Below are positions 16,356 through 24,328 of a stretch of 64,000 nucleotides of DNA, piece by piece. The first letter of the stretch is position 1. Every line of letters starts with the position of its first letter. The notes under the pieces were generated by a model. That model worked only from the letters and a program-made list of their open reading frames with translations. It ran no database searches and was not told where the DNA came from. Location: the NCBI RefSeq assembly GCF_003116815.1, contig NZ_QDKQ01000077.1, positions 1-64,000 of the forward strand. Direction: 5' to 3'. Both the position numbers and the translations under genes were made by a program. Source of the DNA: Caulobacter endophyticus (GTDB taxonomy: Bacteria > Pseudomonadota > Alphaproteobacteria > Caulobacterales > Caulobacteraceae).

Positions 16356-16492
16356 TCCAGCTTTCCAGCCAGCCGGCGCCTCAGCGCCTTCAAAGCCAGC
16401 CGCGTCCGGCGGACGTCCGGCGCGCGTCCCTGGACCGTTGCAGGCAGGCCGGCGAGCTGGTCGCCCGGGCCTTGGCCCGCGAGATCCGCTGA
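16352..16492 (+). CDS. 46-residue protein overlapping the preceding stop (ATGA)
   Basis: An ATG at 16352 overlaps the TGA of the upstream gene in an ATGA junction, the usual sign of translational coupling. The frame runs 46 codons to TGA 16490-16492 with mostly G or C at third positions, as in neighbouring genes. The product is Gln/Arg-rich at first (MIQLSSQPAPQRLQ) and then forms a likely amphipathic helix (CRQAGELVARALAREI). No family is recognised. It could be a partner or immunity-like peptide for the 437-residue protein, or a fortuitous frame. Confidence 0.5.
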   Translation: MIQLSSQPAPQRLQSQPRPADVRRASLDRCRQAGELVARALAREIR

Positions 16493-16580
16493 GGCCTTCG
16501 TCAGCAAAAAGAGGCTTGCCTGTCCTTCTCCGGGGCGAAACCGTCGCTGGCCGCGACTTGCGCGGGAATCGGAGGGGCGG

Positions 16581-19079
16581 ATGGGGAAATCGGACTTTGG
16601 CGGCGTGTCGCTGCGCGCCCTGGCGATGGCGAGCGCGCTGGCCGTTCTGACACTGTCGGCCTCCGCGGCCGGCGCCGCTGCGCCAGCGCCTGCCGCCGCC
16701 AGCGCGCCAAGCCTGCTGCCGGTCAAGGCCGACGCCGCCAAGGGCGCGGTGCTGGTCACCCTGCCCGCGCCGGACGCCGACGGCGTTTCCGGCCGCTTCC
16801 TCTATCAGCCCAGCCTCAGCGGCGGCCTCGGCGCCACGCCGGTGGGCCTGGACCGAGCCGCCACGGGCGACACCCAGGTGCTGGTTTTCCGCCGCGTCGG
16901 CAAGCGGGTGCTGGCGGAGTTCGAGAACTTCGGCTTCCGCGCCATCGGCGGCACGGTCGAGGAGCAGCGCACGGTCCGCGACAGCTTTCCCGGTTCGGTG
17001 GTCTGGTCGGGCGAGGTGGCGGGCGAGACGGCCGATGGCGGCTTCACCGTCGACCTGGCCGGCTTCCTGCTGCGCGACTCGTTCAACATCACCGGCGCGC
17101 TGAAGGACGCCAAGCAGGGCGGCTTCAAGGCCGCACCGAGCCTCAGCTATGTCGACTTCGGCCACCTGGGCGTCTTTCCCGACAATCTTGAGTTCGAGAC
17201 CCGCCAGACCTTCACCGCCGACGATCCGGGCGGCGAGGTCTCCGGTATCGTTCCCGACGCCCGGGCCGTGACCTTCGGCGTCCACCACAGCTTCATCCGC
17301 CTGCCGGGGCCAGGCTTCACGCCGCGCGCCTTCGATCCACGCACCGGCACCTCGGCCCAGGTGCTGTTCGCCGACTACGCCATCGGCCTGGACCAGCCGA
17401 CCGTGCAACGCCTGGTGCGTCGCTTCCGCCTGGAAAAAACTGATCCGACGGCGGCGAAGTCGCCGGTGAAGAAGCCGATCGTCTTCTATGTCGATCGCGG
17501 CGCGCCGGAGCCGGTGCGCAGCGCCCTCGTCGAGGGCGGGCGCTGGTGGAACCAGGCCTTCGAGGCCGCCGGCTACATCGACGCCTTCCGCGTCGAGTCG
17601 CTGCCGGAGGGCGTCGATCCGATGGATGCGCGCTACAACGTCGTGAACTGGATCCACCGCCAGACGCGCGGCTGGTCGACCGGCACGACGGTTGTCGATC
17701 CGCGCACCGGCGAGATCGTGCGCGGCGTCGTCCAGTTGGGCTCGCTGCGCATCCGCCAGGACCGGATGATCTTCGAGGGCCTGCTAGGCGCCGACAAGAC
17801 CGGCAAGGGCGGTGCGGACGATCCAATACAGATCGCGCTGAACCGCATCCGCCAGCTTTCCGCCCACGAGATCGGCCACGCCATCGGCCTGTCGCATAAC
17901 TTCGCCGGCAGCGTTTATGGCCGGGCCTCGGTGATGGATTATCCCGCGCCGCTGGTGAAGATCGACGGCGACCGCCTCGACCTTTCCGACGCCTACGCCA
18001 GGGGCGTCGGCGCCTGGGACGCCTTCGCCATCGACTGGCTGTACTCGGAAGGCCCGCCTGGAAGCGACGAGGCTGCGCGCCTCGACAGTCTGGCCCGCGA
18101 CGCCCAGGCCAAGGGCTATCGCTACGTCTCCGACGCCGACGCCCGCGGCGCGGCCTCGGCCCAGCCCTACGGCGCGCTGTGGGACAACGGCGCCGATCCG
18201 GTGATCGAACTCGACAACGTCATGGCCGTGCGCCGCATCGCCCTGTCGCGGTTCGGGCTCGGCAACGTGCCGGCCGGTTCTCCCGCCGCCGACCTGCGCC
18301 GGGCTCTCGTGCCGATCTATCTCTTCCATCGCTATCAGGTCGAAGCGGCGGCGAAGTTCGTGGGCGGCGTCGACTACGGCTACGCGGTGGTCGGCGATGG
18401 CCGCGAGGCCGCGCCCGCCACGCCGGCCGCCGACCAGCGCCGGGCGCTGGCGGCCCTCGTCCGCACGCTGGATCCGACGGCGCTGGACCTGCCCGACCCG
18501 CTGCTGTCGCTGCTGTCGTCGGGCATGTCGGGCTCGCGCGACAAGGCCTACGCCATCGAGATCTTCCCGACCTCGGGCGCTGCGGTGTTCGACCTGCCGA
18601 CCGCCGCCGAGACCGCCGCCGACCTGCCGCTGTCGCTGCTGCTGACGCCCGCGCGCCTGAACCGCCTGGTCGAGCAGAAGCGCCGCGACGCGGGCCAGTT
18701 GGATGTCGCCGAGACCGTAGGCGCCCTGCTGGCCGCCGTGGCCCCTGGCGGGCCGCAGGCCGAGGGCCGTACCGGCGAACTGCGTCGCCGGGTGCGGGCG
18801 CGGCTGGTGGGCGATCTGGTCGCCACGCTCAACGACAAGACCCTGTCGCCGACCGCCGCGGCCCAGATCGACGCGGCCTTGCTGCGCTACGCCAAGACCC
18901 TGTCGGGCTGGAAGGGGCAGGGGGCGGAGGCCGACCAGGCGGCTCGCATCGCGCGCCTTCTGACCTCCGGCGATCGCAAGGCCCTGGCGGCTCCGCGCAG
19001 CGGGGCGGTGGAAACCTTGCCGCCCGGCATGCCGATCGGTGGGGAGGACTGCTGGTTTTGCGCGCCTGGTTCGTCATGA
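16581..19079 (+). CDS. Secreted zinc metalloprotease (DUF5117/DUF4953 type)
   Basis: This 832-residue protein starts with a signal peptide (ALAMASALAVLTLSASAAGA). The DUF5117-like N-terminal region runs to about 260. The metalloprotease core contains the extended zinc motif SAHEIGHAIGLSHNF (near residue 432) followed by SVMDYPAP, which resembles the Met-turn of metzincins. A long helical C-terminal region follows. Homologues of about 800-850 residues are common in Caulobacterales and Bacteroidetes and are presumed periplasmic or outer-membrane exported. Substrate is unknown. It begins 88 bases after the 46-residue ORF and is followed by an exported amidohydrolase, so both may act on peptides. 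Confidence 0.9.
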   Translation: MGKSDFGGVSLRALAMASALAVLTLSASAAGAAAPAPAAASAPSLLPVKADAAKGAVLVTLPAPDADGVSGRFLYQPSLSGGLGATPVGLDRAATGDTQVLVFRRVGKRVLAEFENFGFRAIGGTVEEQRTVRDSFPGSVVWSGEVAGETADGGFTVDLAGFLLRDSFNITGALKDAKQGGFKAAPSLSYVDFGHLGVFPDNLEFETRQTFTADDPGGEVSGIVPDARAVTFGVHHSFIRLPGPGFTPRAFDPRTGTSAQVLFADYAIGLDQPTVQRLVRRFRLEKTDPTAAKSPVKKPIVFYVDRGAPEPVRSALVEGGRWWNQAFEAAGYIDAFRVESLPEGVDPMDARYNVVNWIHRQTRGWSTGTTVVDPRTGEIVRGVVQLGSLRIRQDRMIFEGLLGADKTGKGGADDPIQIALNRIRQLSAHEIGHAIGLSHNFAGSVYGRASVMDYPAPLVKIDGDRLDLSDAYARGVGAWDAFAIDWLYSEGPPGSDEAARLDSLARDAQAKGYRYVSDADARGAASAQPYGALWDNGADPVIELDNVMAVRRIALSRFGLGNVPAGSPAADLRRALVPIYLFHRYQVEAAAKFVGGVDYGYAVVGDGREAAPATPAADQRRALAALVRTLDPTALDLPDPLLSLLSSGMSGSRDKAYAIEIFPTSGAAVFDLPTAAETAADLPLSLLLTPARLNRLVEQKRRDAGQLDVAETVGALLAAVAPGGPQAEGRTGELRRRVRARLVGDLVATLNDKTLSPTAAAQIDAALLRYAKTLSGWKGQGAEADQAARIARLLTSGDRKALAAPRSGAVETLPPGMPIGGEDCWFCAPGSS

Positions 19080-19129
19080 GGTCAGGGCGCGCGTGATGGC
19101 GTCCAGCCTGCAACGAGGAACGACCGTCC

Positions 19130-20899
19130 ATGACCCGCGCCCGCATCCTGCTCGGCGGCCTCTGCGCCGCCGCGCTGTCCACCTCCATGGTGGCCGCCCA
19201 GCCGCTGGCGGTGGTCAACGCCGAGATCTTCGACGCCACCGGCGCCGCGCCTTATCGCGGGACGCTGGTGGTCGAGAACGGGCGGATTCTGGCGGTGGGT
19301 CCCAAGGTGAAGGCGCCCAAGGGGGCGACGATCGTCGACGCCAGGGGCGAGGCCCTCATCCCGGGTCTGTTCGACGTTCACACCCATTGGACGCCCAACG
19401 GCGTTCCTGACGTCACGCCGAAGATCGCCGACGCCTATGTGGCCGCCGGGGTCACCTCGGTGAACGACTTTCACCAGCAGCCTGAAAGCTTTGCGCCGCG
19501 TCGGGCATGGCTGGGAACCCTGACCGCGCCGCACGTCAATTTCGTCGCCCGCATCAGCACGCCCGGCGGCCACGGCGCCGACTGGGCCGACCAGGCCACC
19601 ACCCGCTGGGTCGATACGCCGGAAGGCGCCCGCGCCGCCGTCGAGGCGATAGCCGCCTACAGGCCCGACGCCATCAAGGCCTTCACCGACGGCTGGCGCT
19701 ATGGCTCGGCGCCCGACAACACCACCATGGACGCCTGGACGCTGAAGGCCCTGACCGACACGGCCCACAAGTACGGCCTCAAGGTGCTGACCCACACAGT
19801 GACGGTCGAGCAGGGCAAGGTGGCCGCGGCCAGCGGGGTCGACGTCATCGCCCACAGCCTGCAGGACGCCCCGCTCGATGCGGAGACCATCGCCGCCATC
19901 AAGGCCTCGGGTCTGTTCTACGCCCCGACGCTGGCGGTCTACGAGCCGGTCAAGCCCGGCGCCAAGCCGCCGGCCGATCCCGACAGCCCGCGCGCGCGCC
20001 AGAGCCGCCTGAAGTTCGGCTACGCCCTGGGCAACGCCAAGGCTCTCTACGACGCCGGGGTGCCGCTGGCGCTGGGCACCGACGCCGGCATGACCGGCAC
20101 GCCGCACGGCTCCTCGACCCAGCGCGAGCTGGAACTGCTGGTGCAGGCCGGCCTGACCCCGGTCCAGGCCCTGACCATCGGCACGGCCGGCAGCGCCCGG
20201 GCCATGAACCAACTGGCCGATCGCGGCACGCTGGAGGTCGGCAAGCGCGCCGACTTCGTGCTGGTCGCCGGCAAGCCATGGGAGACGATCTCCGACGCCC
20301 GCAAGGTCGATCGCGTATTCATCGACGGCAAGCTTTCCTACGGCCCGGGCTCCAAGCGTTCGGCCGCCAACGACCGCATCGCCCCGCCGGCGGTGAAGGC
20401 GTCAGCTCTCATCGACGACTTCGAGCGGGCCGACGGCCGCACCAGCCTCGACACCCTGCGCCTGGACGACTTTGACGGCGGCCGCGACCGCAGCCTGGAA
20501 GTCTCGCAAGTGATCGACCGCGAGGGCGGTGGCAAGGTGCTCTCGGTCGGCGCCCGCATGGCCGCCAAGGACGACGCCTCGGCGGGCGTGCTGCTGCCGC
20601 TGACCCGGGGCTCGGTCGTTCCGGCCGACGCCACCGCGTTCAAGGGTGTGAAGCTGGCCTTGCGCGGCGATGGCGGCGCCTATGTTGTCAGCCTGGTCGG
20701 AGCGACCGGCCGCTGGACGACGAAGGTCGAGGCCGGCCCGCAATGGAAGACCGTTGAGCTGCCGTTCTCGGCCTTCAAGCCGGCCGGCCGCGAGAAGGCG
20801 GCCTTCACTGGGACCGACCTGCTGCAGGTCGGCGTCGAGGGCGAGCGTCCGTCGGGCGCCAAGCTGTGGTTCGAGCTGGACGACGTGATGTTCTACTGA
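19130..20899 (+). CDS. Exported amidohydrolase with C-terminal CIA30-like domain
   Basis: This 589-residue protein has a signal peptide (LLGGLCAAALSTSMVAA). The metal-dependent amidohydrolase domain (about 20-400) shows the DVHTHW metal site, HTVT and HSL histidines and LGTDAGM aspartate, then the imidazolonepropionase/prolidase-like NQLADRGTLEVGKRADFVLV tail. From about residue 425 there is a beta-sandwich-like segment (LIDDFERADG ... WFELDDVMFY) typical of CIA30/NdvU-like carbohydrate-binding modules. Likely substrates are cyclic or N-blocked dipeptides or similar amides in the periplasm. It lies 50 bases downstream of the metalloprotease, suggesting a joint peptide-scavenging role. Confidence 0.88.
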   Translation: MTRARILLGGLCAAALSTSMVAAQPLAVVNAEIFDATGAAPYRGTLVVENGRILAVGPKVKAPKGATIVDARGEALIPGLFDVHTHWTPNGVPDVTPKIADAYVAAGVTSVNDFHQQPESFAPRRAWLGTLTAPHVNFVARISTPGGHGADWADQATTRWVDTPEGARAAVEAIAAYRPDAIKAFTDGWRYGSAPDNTTMDAWTLKALTDTAHKYGLKVLTHTVTVEQGKVAAASGVDVIAHSLQDAPLDAETIAAIKASGLFYAPTLAVYEPVKPGAKPPADPDSPRARQSRLKFGYALGNAKALYDAGVPLALGTDAGMTGTPHGSSTQRELELLVQAGLTPVQALTIGTAGSARAMNQLADRGTLEVGKRADFVLVAGKPWETISDARKVDRVFIDGKLSYGPGSKRSAANDRIAPPAVKASALIDDFERADGRTSLDTLRLDDFDGGRDRSLEVSQVIDREGGGKVLSVGARMAAKDDASAGVLLPLTRGSVVPADATAFKGVKLALRGDGGAYVVSLVGATGRWTTKVEAGPQWKTVELPFSAFKPAGREKAAFTGTDLLQVGVEGERPSGAKLWFELDDVMFY

Positions 20900-20969
20900 C
20901 GAGAAATCGCGCGCGGCGGTTTGACGCGGCGGACGCTGGAAGGCCAATGCCAACAAGCGTTTGGCGGGG

Positions 20970-20992
20970 GACGGGGATCGCGAATCCCCGTC
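20970..20992. terminator. Hairpin after the amidohydrolase gene
   Basis: Nine-base perfect arms (20970-20978 and 20984-20992, GACGGGGAT/ATCCCCGTC) around a five-base loop lie 70 bases after the stop. There is no T-run, so it is a weak intrinsic terminator candidate or an RNA-stabilising structure. Confidence 0.4.
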
Positions 20993-21079
20993 ATTACCGC
21001 GATTTAAGTGGTCTAGCGGCGGTGTGCGGCTCAAACCGTTACCAAGCAAGGTCGCTTATCGACCGAACGGAGACCGCCG

Positions 21080-21949
21080 ATGGCCCGCATGGGCATGACA
21101 CTCGCCGCCGCCCTGGTTATGGGTCTGACGACCCTGGCCGGCCAGGCCCAGGCCAAGGCCTCGATCGAGGACAAGGACGTGGCGCGCCTGGTGTCGCTTG
21201 GCGGGGTGTGCGTCAGCTGCGATCTGGCCGGCCGCAAGATGACCGGCGCCAAGTTCACCGGCGCCAACTTCGCCAAAGCTAACCTGATCGGCGCTGACCT
21301 GCGTGGCGCGGTGTTCTTTGGCTCCAACTTCGAATCCGCCGACCTGACCCGGGCCGACCTGCGCGGGGCCGAGATGCGCGCCGCAAATTTCCAGAAGGCC
21401 AATTTCAACGGCGCCCGCCTGTCGGGCGTGGAATCGGCCGGGGCGAACTTTCAGAACGCCAACCTGTCGCGCGCCGACATGACCTCGTCGGAGATGCATG
21501 GGGTCAATTTCGAGGCCGCCACCCTGATCGACGCGCGCCTGTCGAACTCCGAGCTGAACGGTTCGAACCTGAGCTCGGTGAACGCGCGGGGAGCCGATTT
21601 CTCCAACGCCGAGATCAATGGCTCCAACCTCAGCGGCGGCCGCTTCGACCGCGCCCAGTTCCGCAACGCCTCGCTGACGGCTTCGCACCTGCGCGGCGGC
21701 AGCTTCGCGGGGGCCGATTTCAAGGGCGCGGATTTCTCGGGCGTGCGCTTCCTGGGCGTCGACCTGAGCGGCGCGCGCGGCCTGACCCAGGACCAGTTGG
21801 ACGATGCTTGCGGCGAGGCCCGCCTTCCGCCGGGCCTGTCGCTGAAGGGCTGCGGGAACCGCGTCAAGCGGATCACCGTCATCCGCGGCATGCCCGCTCC
21901 GCCGGCGCCGCCGGCCCCTCCCGCAGCCCCGGCGCCGCCTCGTCGCTGA
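21080..21949 (+). CDS. Exported pentapeptide-repeat protein
   Basis: This 289-residue protein has a signal peptide (MTLAAALVMGLTTLAGQAQA). About 35 tandem pentapeptides of the A(D/N)LxX type from about residue 50 to 235 (FTGANFAKANLIGADLRGA and similar) fold as a right-handed quadrilateral beta-helix. A CVSCDLAG motif precedes the repeats. The end is a proline/alanine tail (APPAPPAPPAAPAPP). Because it is exported, a Qnr-like gyrase role is unlikely; a periplasmic or envelope scaffold is more plausible. It stands alone, with a 180-base upstream gap. Confidence 0.88.
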   Translation: MARMGMTLAAALVMGLTTLAGQAQAKASIEDKDVARLVSLGGVCVSCDLAGRKMTGAKFTGANFAKANLIGADLRGAVFFGSNFESADLTRADLRGAEMRAANFQKANFNGARLSGVESAGANFQNANLSRADMTSSEMHGVNFEAATLIDARLSNSELNGSNLSSVNARGADFSNAEINGSNLSGGRFDRAQFRNASLTASHLRGGSFAGADFKGADFSGVRFLGVDLSGARGLTQDQLDDACGEARLPPGLSLKGCGNRVKRITVIRGMPAPPAPPAPPAAPAPPRR

Positions 21950-22100
21950 GTTCGCCTCTGAGGGGTCTTTCTCGCCTGCGGAACGTGCGGGCGAGACAGG
22001 CGTTTCGCGACATGGTGAACGCTGCGCTGGCTAGGGACCTCGTGGCGATTGCGCGACAGCAGAGGTTGTGAGATCAAGGCGCACGGCGCGGGGGGACACC

Positions 22101-22613
22101 ATGCCTGAGCATGACTTGAGGGAGGGGCAATCCATGCCCCTGCCCAGCTATTTGAGCTATCTGATGTATCAGACCGAGCAGCATCGGCGCGCCTTGGCGG
22201 CCGATCATGTTGCACGTCACGGTCTGTCGTTCCCGAAATGGGTGGCGATGCTGTCGCTGGCCCGGTTCGGCGAGTGCTCCATGACTCGGCTGGCGAAGCT
22301 TTCGGCGGCCGACCGCACGACGCTGACCCGGTCGATCGACGGCCTGATCCGCGACGGTCTGGTCGAGCGAGGCGGGGCGCCCAACGATCGCCGCAAGGTG
22401 GTTGTCCGGCTGACCGAGGCCGGTGCGGCGCTGCTGGAGCAGATCCGCAGCGAACTGGCGCCGCTGCACCAGGAAGCCTGTTCCGAACTGAGCGCCGACG
22501 AGCAGTCGGCCCTGGCCTTCTACCTGAAGAAGATGCTGGGCGGCCTGATCCCCGAGCCGGACTGGAAGGACGAGATCCTCTCGTTCGGCCCGCCGATTCC
22601 TCGTCTGGCCTGA
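22101..22613 (+). CDS. MarR-family transcriptional regulator
   Basis: About 170 residues with a winged helix typical of MarR. The recognition region is SMTRLAKLSAADRTTLTRSIDGL and the wing is GGAPNDRRKVVVRLTEAG. The ATG at 22101 follows GGGGGG; an ATG at 22134 behind GAGGGAGGGG is an equally good start and would give 159 residues. It probably binds DNA as a dimer and responds to small phenolic or oxidative ligands, but no target gene or divergent partner shows what it senses. The only close neighbour is the downstream 87-residue orphan. Confidence 0.88.
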   Translation: MPEHDLREGQSMPLPSYLSYLMYQTEQHRRALAADHVARHGLSFPKWVAMLSLARFGECSMTRLAKLSAADRTTLTRSIDGLIRDGLVERGGAPNDRRKVVVRLTEAGAALLEQIRSELAPLHQEACSELSADEQSALAFYLKKMLGGLIPEPDWKDEILSFGPPIPRLA

Positions 22614-22715
22614 GGTTTCCCGTCGACGCCCTGGGGTGCAATCTCCGGTTAGGAGCTTGCACCTAAGGTCGTTTTCGCCGGCCGCTGGGGGCCGCGCGCA
22701 AGGGGACTTCATCTC

Positions 22716-22979
22716 ATGACTGTCGACCAGGTCGCTGAACACATCAGCGAAATGACCACCTATTCCGTCTCGGCCGGCGGGCAGAGCTATCCTATGATGG
22801 CCTGGGCCTCCATGGTCGAGCACGGCGGCCAGGGCTCCGCCGACATCGTCCTGGCGAACCTCGCCGGCACCATCGTCGGCGACCAGCTCACCTGGCTGAA
22901 CCAGGGCCAGGCCGCCTTCTTCGTCCAGGAACAGGCCGACGGCGCCCGCCTGGGTGTCGGCGTCAATCAGGCCGCCTGA
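22716..22979 (+). CDS. Small protein of unknown function
   Basis: This 87-residue, soluble-looking protein has no signal peptide or cysteine. It has a short N-terminal helix (VDQVAEHISEMTTY) and a central alanine/glycine-rich part (ADIVLANLAGTIVGDQL). I do not recognise a family. Codon use matches the surroundings. It lies about 100 bases after the MarR gene, behind AAGGGGA, and converges on arfB, so it may be the last gene of a short marR transcript. Confidence 0.6.
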   Translation: MTVDQVAEHISEMTTYSVSAGGQSYPMMAWASMVEHGGQGSADIVLANLAGTIVGDQLTWLNQGQAAFFVQEQADGARLGVGVNQAA

Positions 22980-22993
22980 GGCCTTCGGCGCGG

Positions 22994-23416
22994 TCAGTCG
23001 TCGTGACGGACGCGGCCGCGCATCGACTTCACGCCCGATCGCTTCGACTTGCCTTCCAGCCGCTTGAGCTTGCTGGAATAAGTCGGCTTGGTCGGGCGGC
23101 GCGGCTTGGGTTTCTCGGTCGCTCGGCGGATCAGCGCGACCAGCCGCTCGCGGGCGTCCTGGCGGTTCAGCTCCTGCGAGCGATGGCCCTGGGCGAACAG
23201 CACCAGCACCCCGTCCTGGGTCATCCGGCTGCCGCCCAGCGTCGTCAGCCGCGCCTTTATGTCGTCGGTCAGGGACGGCGAATTGGCCACATCGAAACGC
23301 AGCTCGATCGCCGTCGAGGTCTTGTTAACGTGCTGGCCGCCAGGACCCGAGGCGCGGGCGGCCTTCTCGATCAGTTCATCCTCGTCGATGCGCAGCCAGC
23401 TGGTGATCTCGATCAT
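22994..23416 (-). CDS. arfB: Peptidyl-tRNA hydrolase ArfB (YaeJ), ribosome rescue
   Basis: ArfB enters stalled ribosomes lacking a stop codon and releases the peptide. This 140-residue protein has the catalytic GGQ in ASGPGGQHVNKTST near residue 26. Its basic C-terminal tail (KPKPRRPTKPTYSSKLKRL ... KSKRSGVKSMRGRVRH) is the part that inserts in the empty mRNA channel. Lacking the codon-recognition domain and being about 140 long, it is ArfB rather than RF1/RF2. Its ATG overlaps the stop of the yaiI-type gene by four bases, so the two are coupled. Confidence 0.95.
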   Translation of the reverse strand: MIEITSWLRIDEDELIEKAARASGPGGQHVNKTSTAIELRFDVANSPSLTDDIKARLTTLGGSRMTQDGVLVLFAQGHRSQELNRQDARERLVALIRRATEKPKPRRPTKPTYSSKLKRLEGKSKRSGVKSMRGRVRHDD

Positions 23417-23871
23417 TTCACGACCACGCGCCGGGCCTTGACCACGGCCTGGTCGAGGGCCTGCAGGAACTTGCTGCGGTCCTGGGGGCCAAAAGCCTTG
23501 GGGCCGCTTGTCACCTCGCCCATCGAGCGCAGGTGCTCGCCGATTGAACGCGAGGCCAGGGCCGAGCCGATCATGTCGGCGGTGAACACCCGGCCGTTGG
23601 GCGCGATCGCCTGGCCGCCCGCCTTCAGCACGCGATCGGCCAGCGGGATGTCGTTGGTCACCACCACGTCGCCGGGACCGGCGCGCTCGGCGATCCAGTC
23701 GTCGGCCACGTCGGGGCCGGCGTCGACCACGATCTGCTCGATGGCGGGGGTTGCGGGTACGCGGATCCAGCTGTTGGAGACGACATAGGTCTTCAGCCCG
23801 TTGCGGGCCGCGACCTTGTAGGTCTCGTCCTTCACGGGGCAGGCGTCGGCGTCGATATAGATCGTCGTCAT
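23413..23871 (-). CDS. YaiI/YqxD family protein (UPF0178, DUF188)
   Basis: This 152-residue protein has the family hallmarks YIDADACPVKDE at the start, DVVVTNDIPLADRVL in the middle and NGRVFTADMIG, the acidic residues of a PIN-like nuclease fold. Biochemical role is not established in the family; the conserved aspartates suggest metal-dependent RNA or DNA cleavage. It is directly upstream of arfB with a four-base overlap, consistent with an RNA or translation-quality function. Confidence 0.9.
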   Translation of the reverse strand: MTTIYIDADACPVKDETYKVAARNGLKTYVVSNSWIRVPATPAIEQIVVDAGPDVADDWIAERAGPGDVVVTNDIPLADRVLKAGGQAIAPNGRVFTADMIGSALASRSIGEHLRSMGEVTSGPKAFGPQDRSKFLQALDQAVVKARRVVVK

Positions 23872-23900
23872 CCGCGCCCTATAGCACGGGTTGCAGATTA

Positions 23901-24299
23901 TCAGGCCAGGGCCAGCAGCGCGGGAATGACCTCGTCCTTCAGCAGAGGAGCCAGGGCCATGCCGGCGGGCGGGGCGGCCGGGTCGATCCAGGCCAGTTCC
24001 TCGATCTCGGCCTGGGCGGCGATCCGCCCTTCGACCACCGCCAGATAGGTCGCCGACTGCACGGTGAAGCCGGCCTCGTTGGCCGCCGGCGCCGAGAAGC
24101 GGCCAAGCAACTGCGCCGAGACCAGCCGGCAGCCCAGTTCCTCGTCCAGTTCGCGAGCCAGGGCGGTCAGGTCGTCCTCGCCGCCGTCGCGCTTTCCGCC
24201 CGGCTTCATGAAGATCGCCGTGCCGCGCTTGCGCACCAGCAGCATGCGGCCGGCCTCGTCGCGGATGACGGCGGTGACGATGTCGAGGACCTTGCTCAT
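23901..24299 (-). CDS. NUDIX hydrolase
   Basis: The 132-residue product starts at ATG 24299 (MSKVLDIVTAVI); the frame is open upstream but that part overlaps the serine hydrolase and has no family sequence. The NUDIX box is complete, G-x5-E-x7-RE-x2-EE-x-G, in GKRDGGEDDLTALARELDEE. The strand LVRKRGTAIFMKPGG precedes it. NUDIX enzymes hydrolyse nucleoside diphosphates linked to other groups; the substrate (oxidised dNTP, ADP-ribose, others) is not evident. It is compactly arranged with the genes on either side on the minus strand. Confidence 0.9.
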   Translation of the reverse strand: MSKVLDIVTAVIRDEAGRMLLVRKRGTAIFMKPGGKRDGGEDDLTALARELDEELGCRLVSAQLLGRFSAPAANEAGFTVQSATYLAVVEGRIAAQAEIEELAWIDPAAPPAGMALAPLLKDEVIPALLALA

Positions 24300-24328
24300 G
24301 CTCGACAGACTAGCGGATTCGGCCCCGG

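Noticed and set aside
21890..21949. Pro/Ala tail repeats of the pentapeptide protein as a DNA repeat array
   Set aside because: The repeated CCG/GCC triplets are simply coding for a proline-rich tail.
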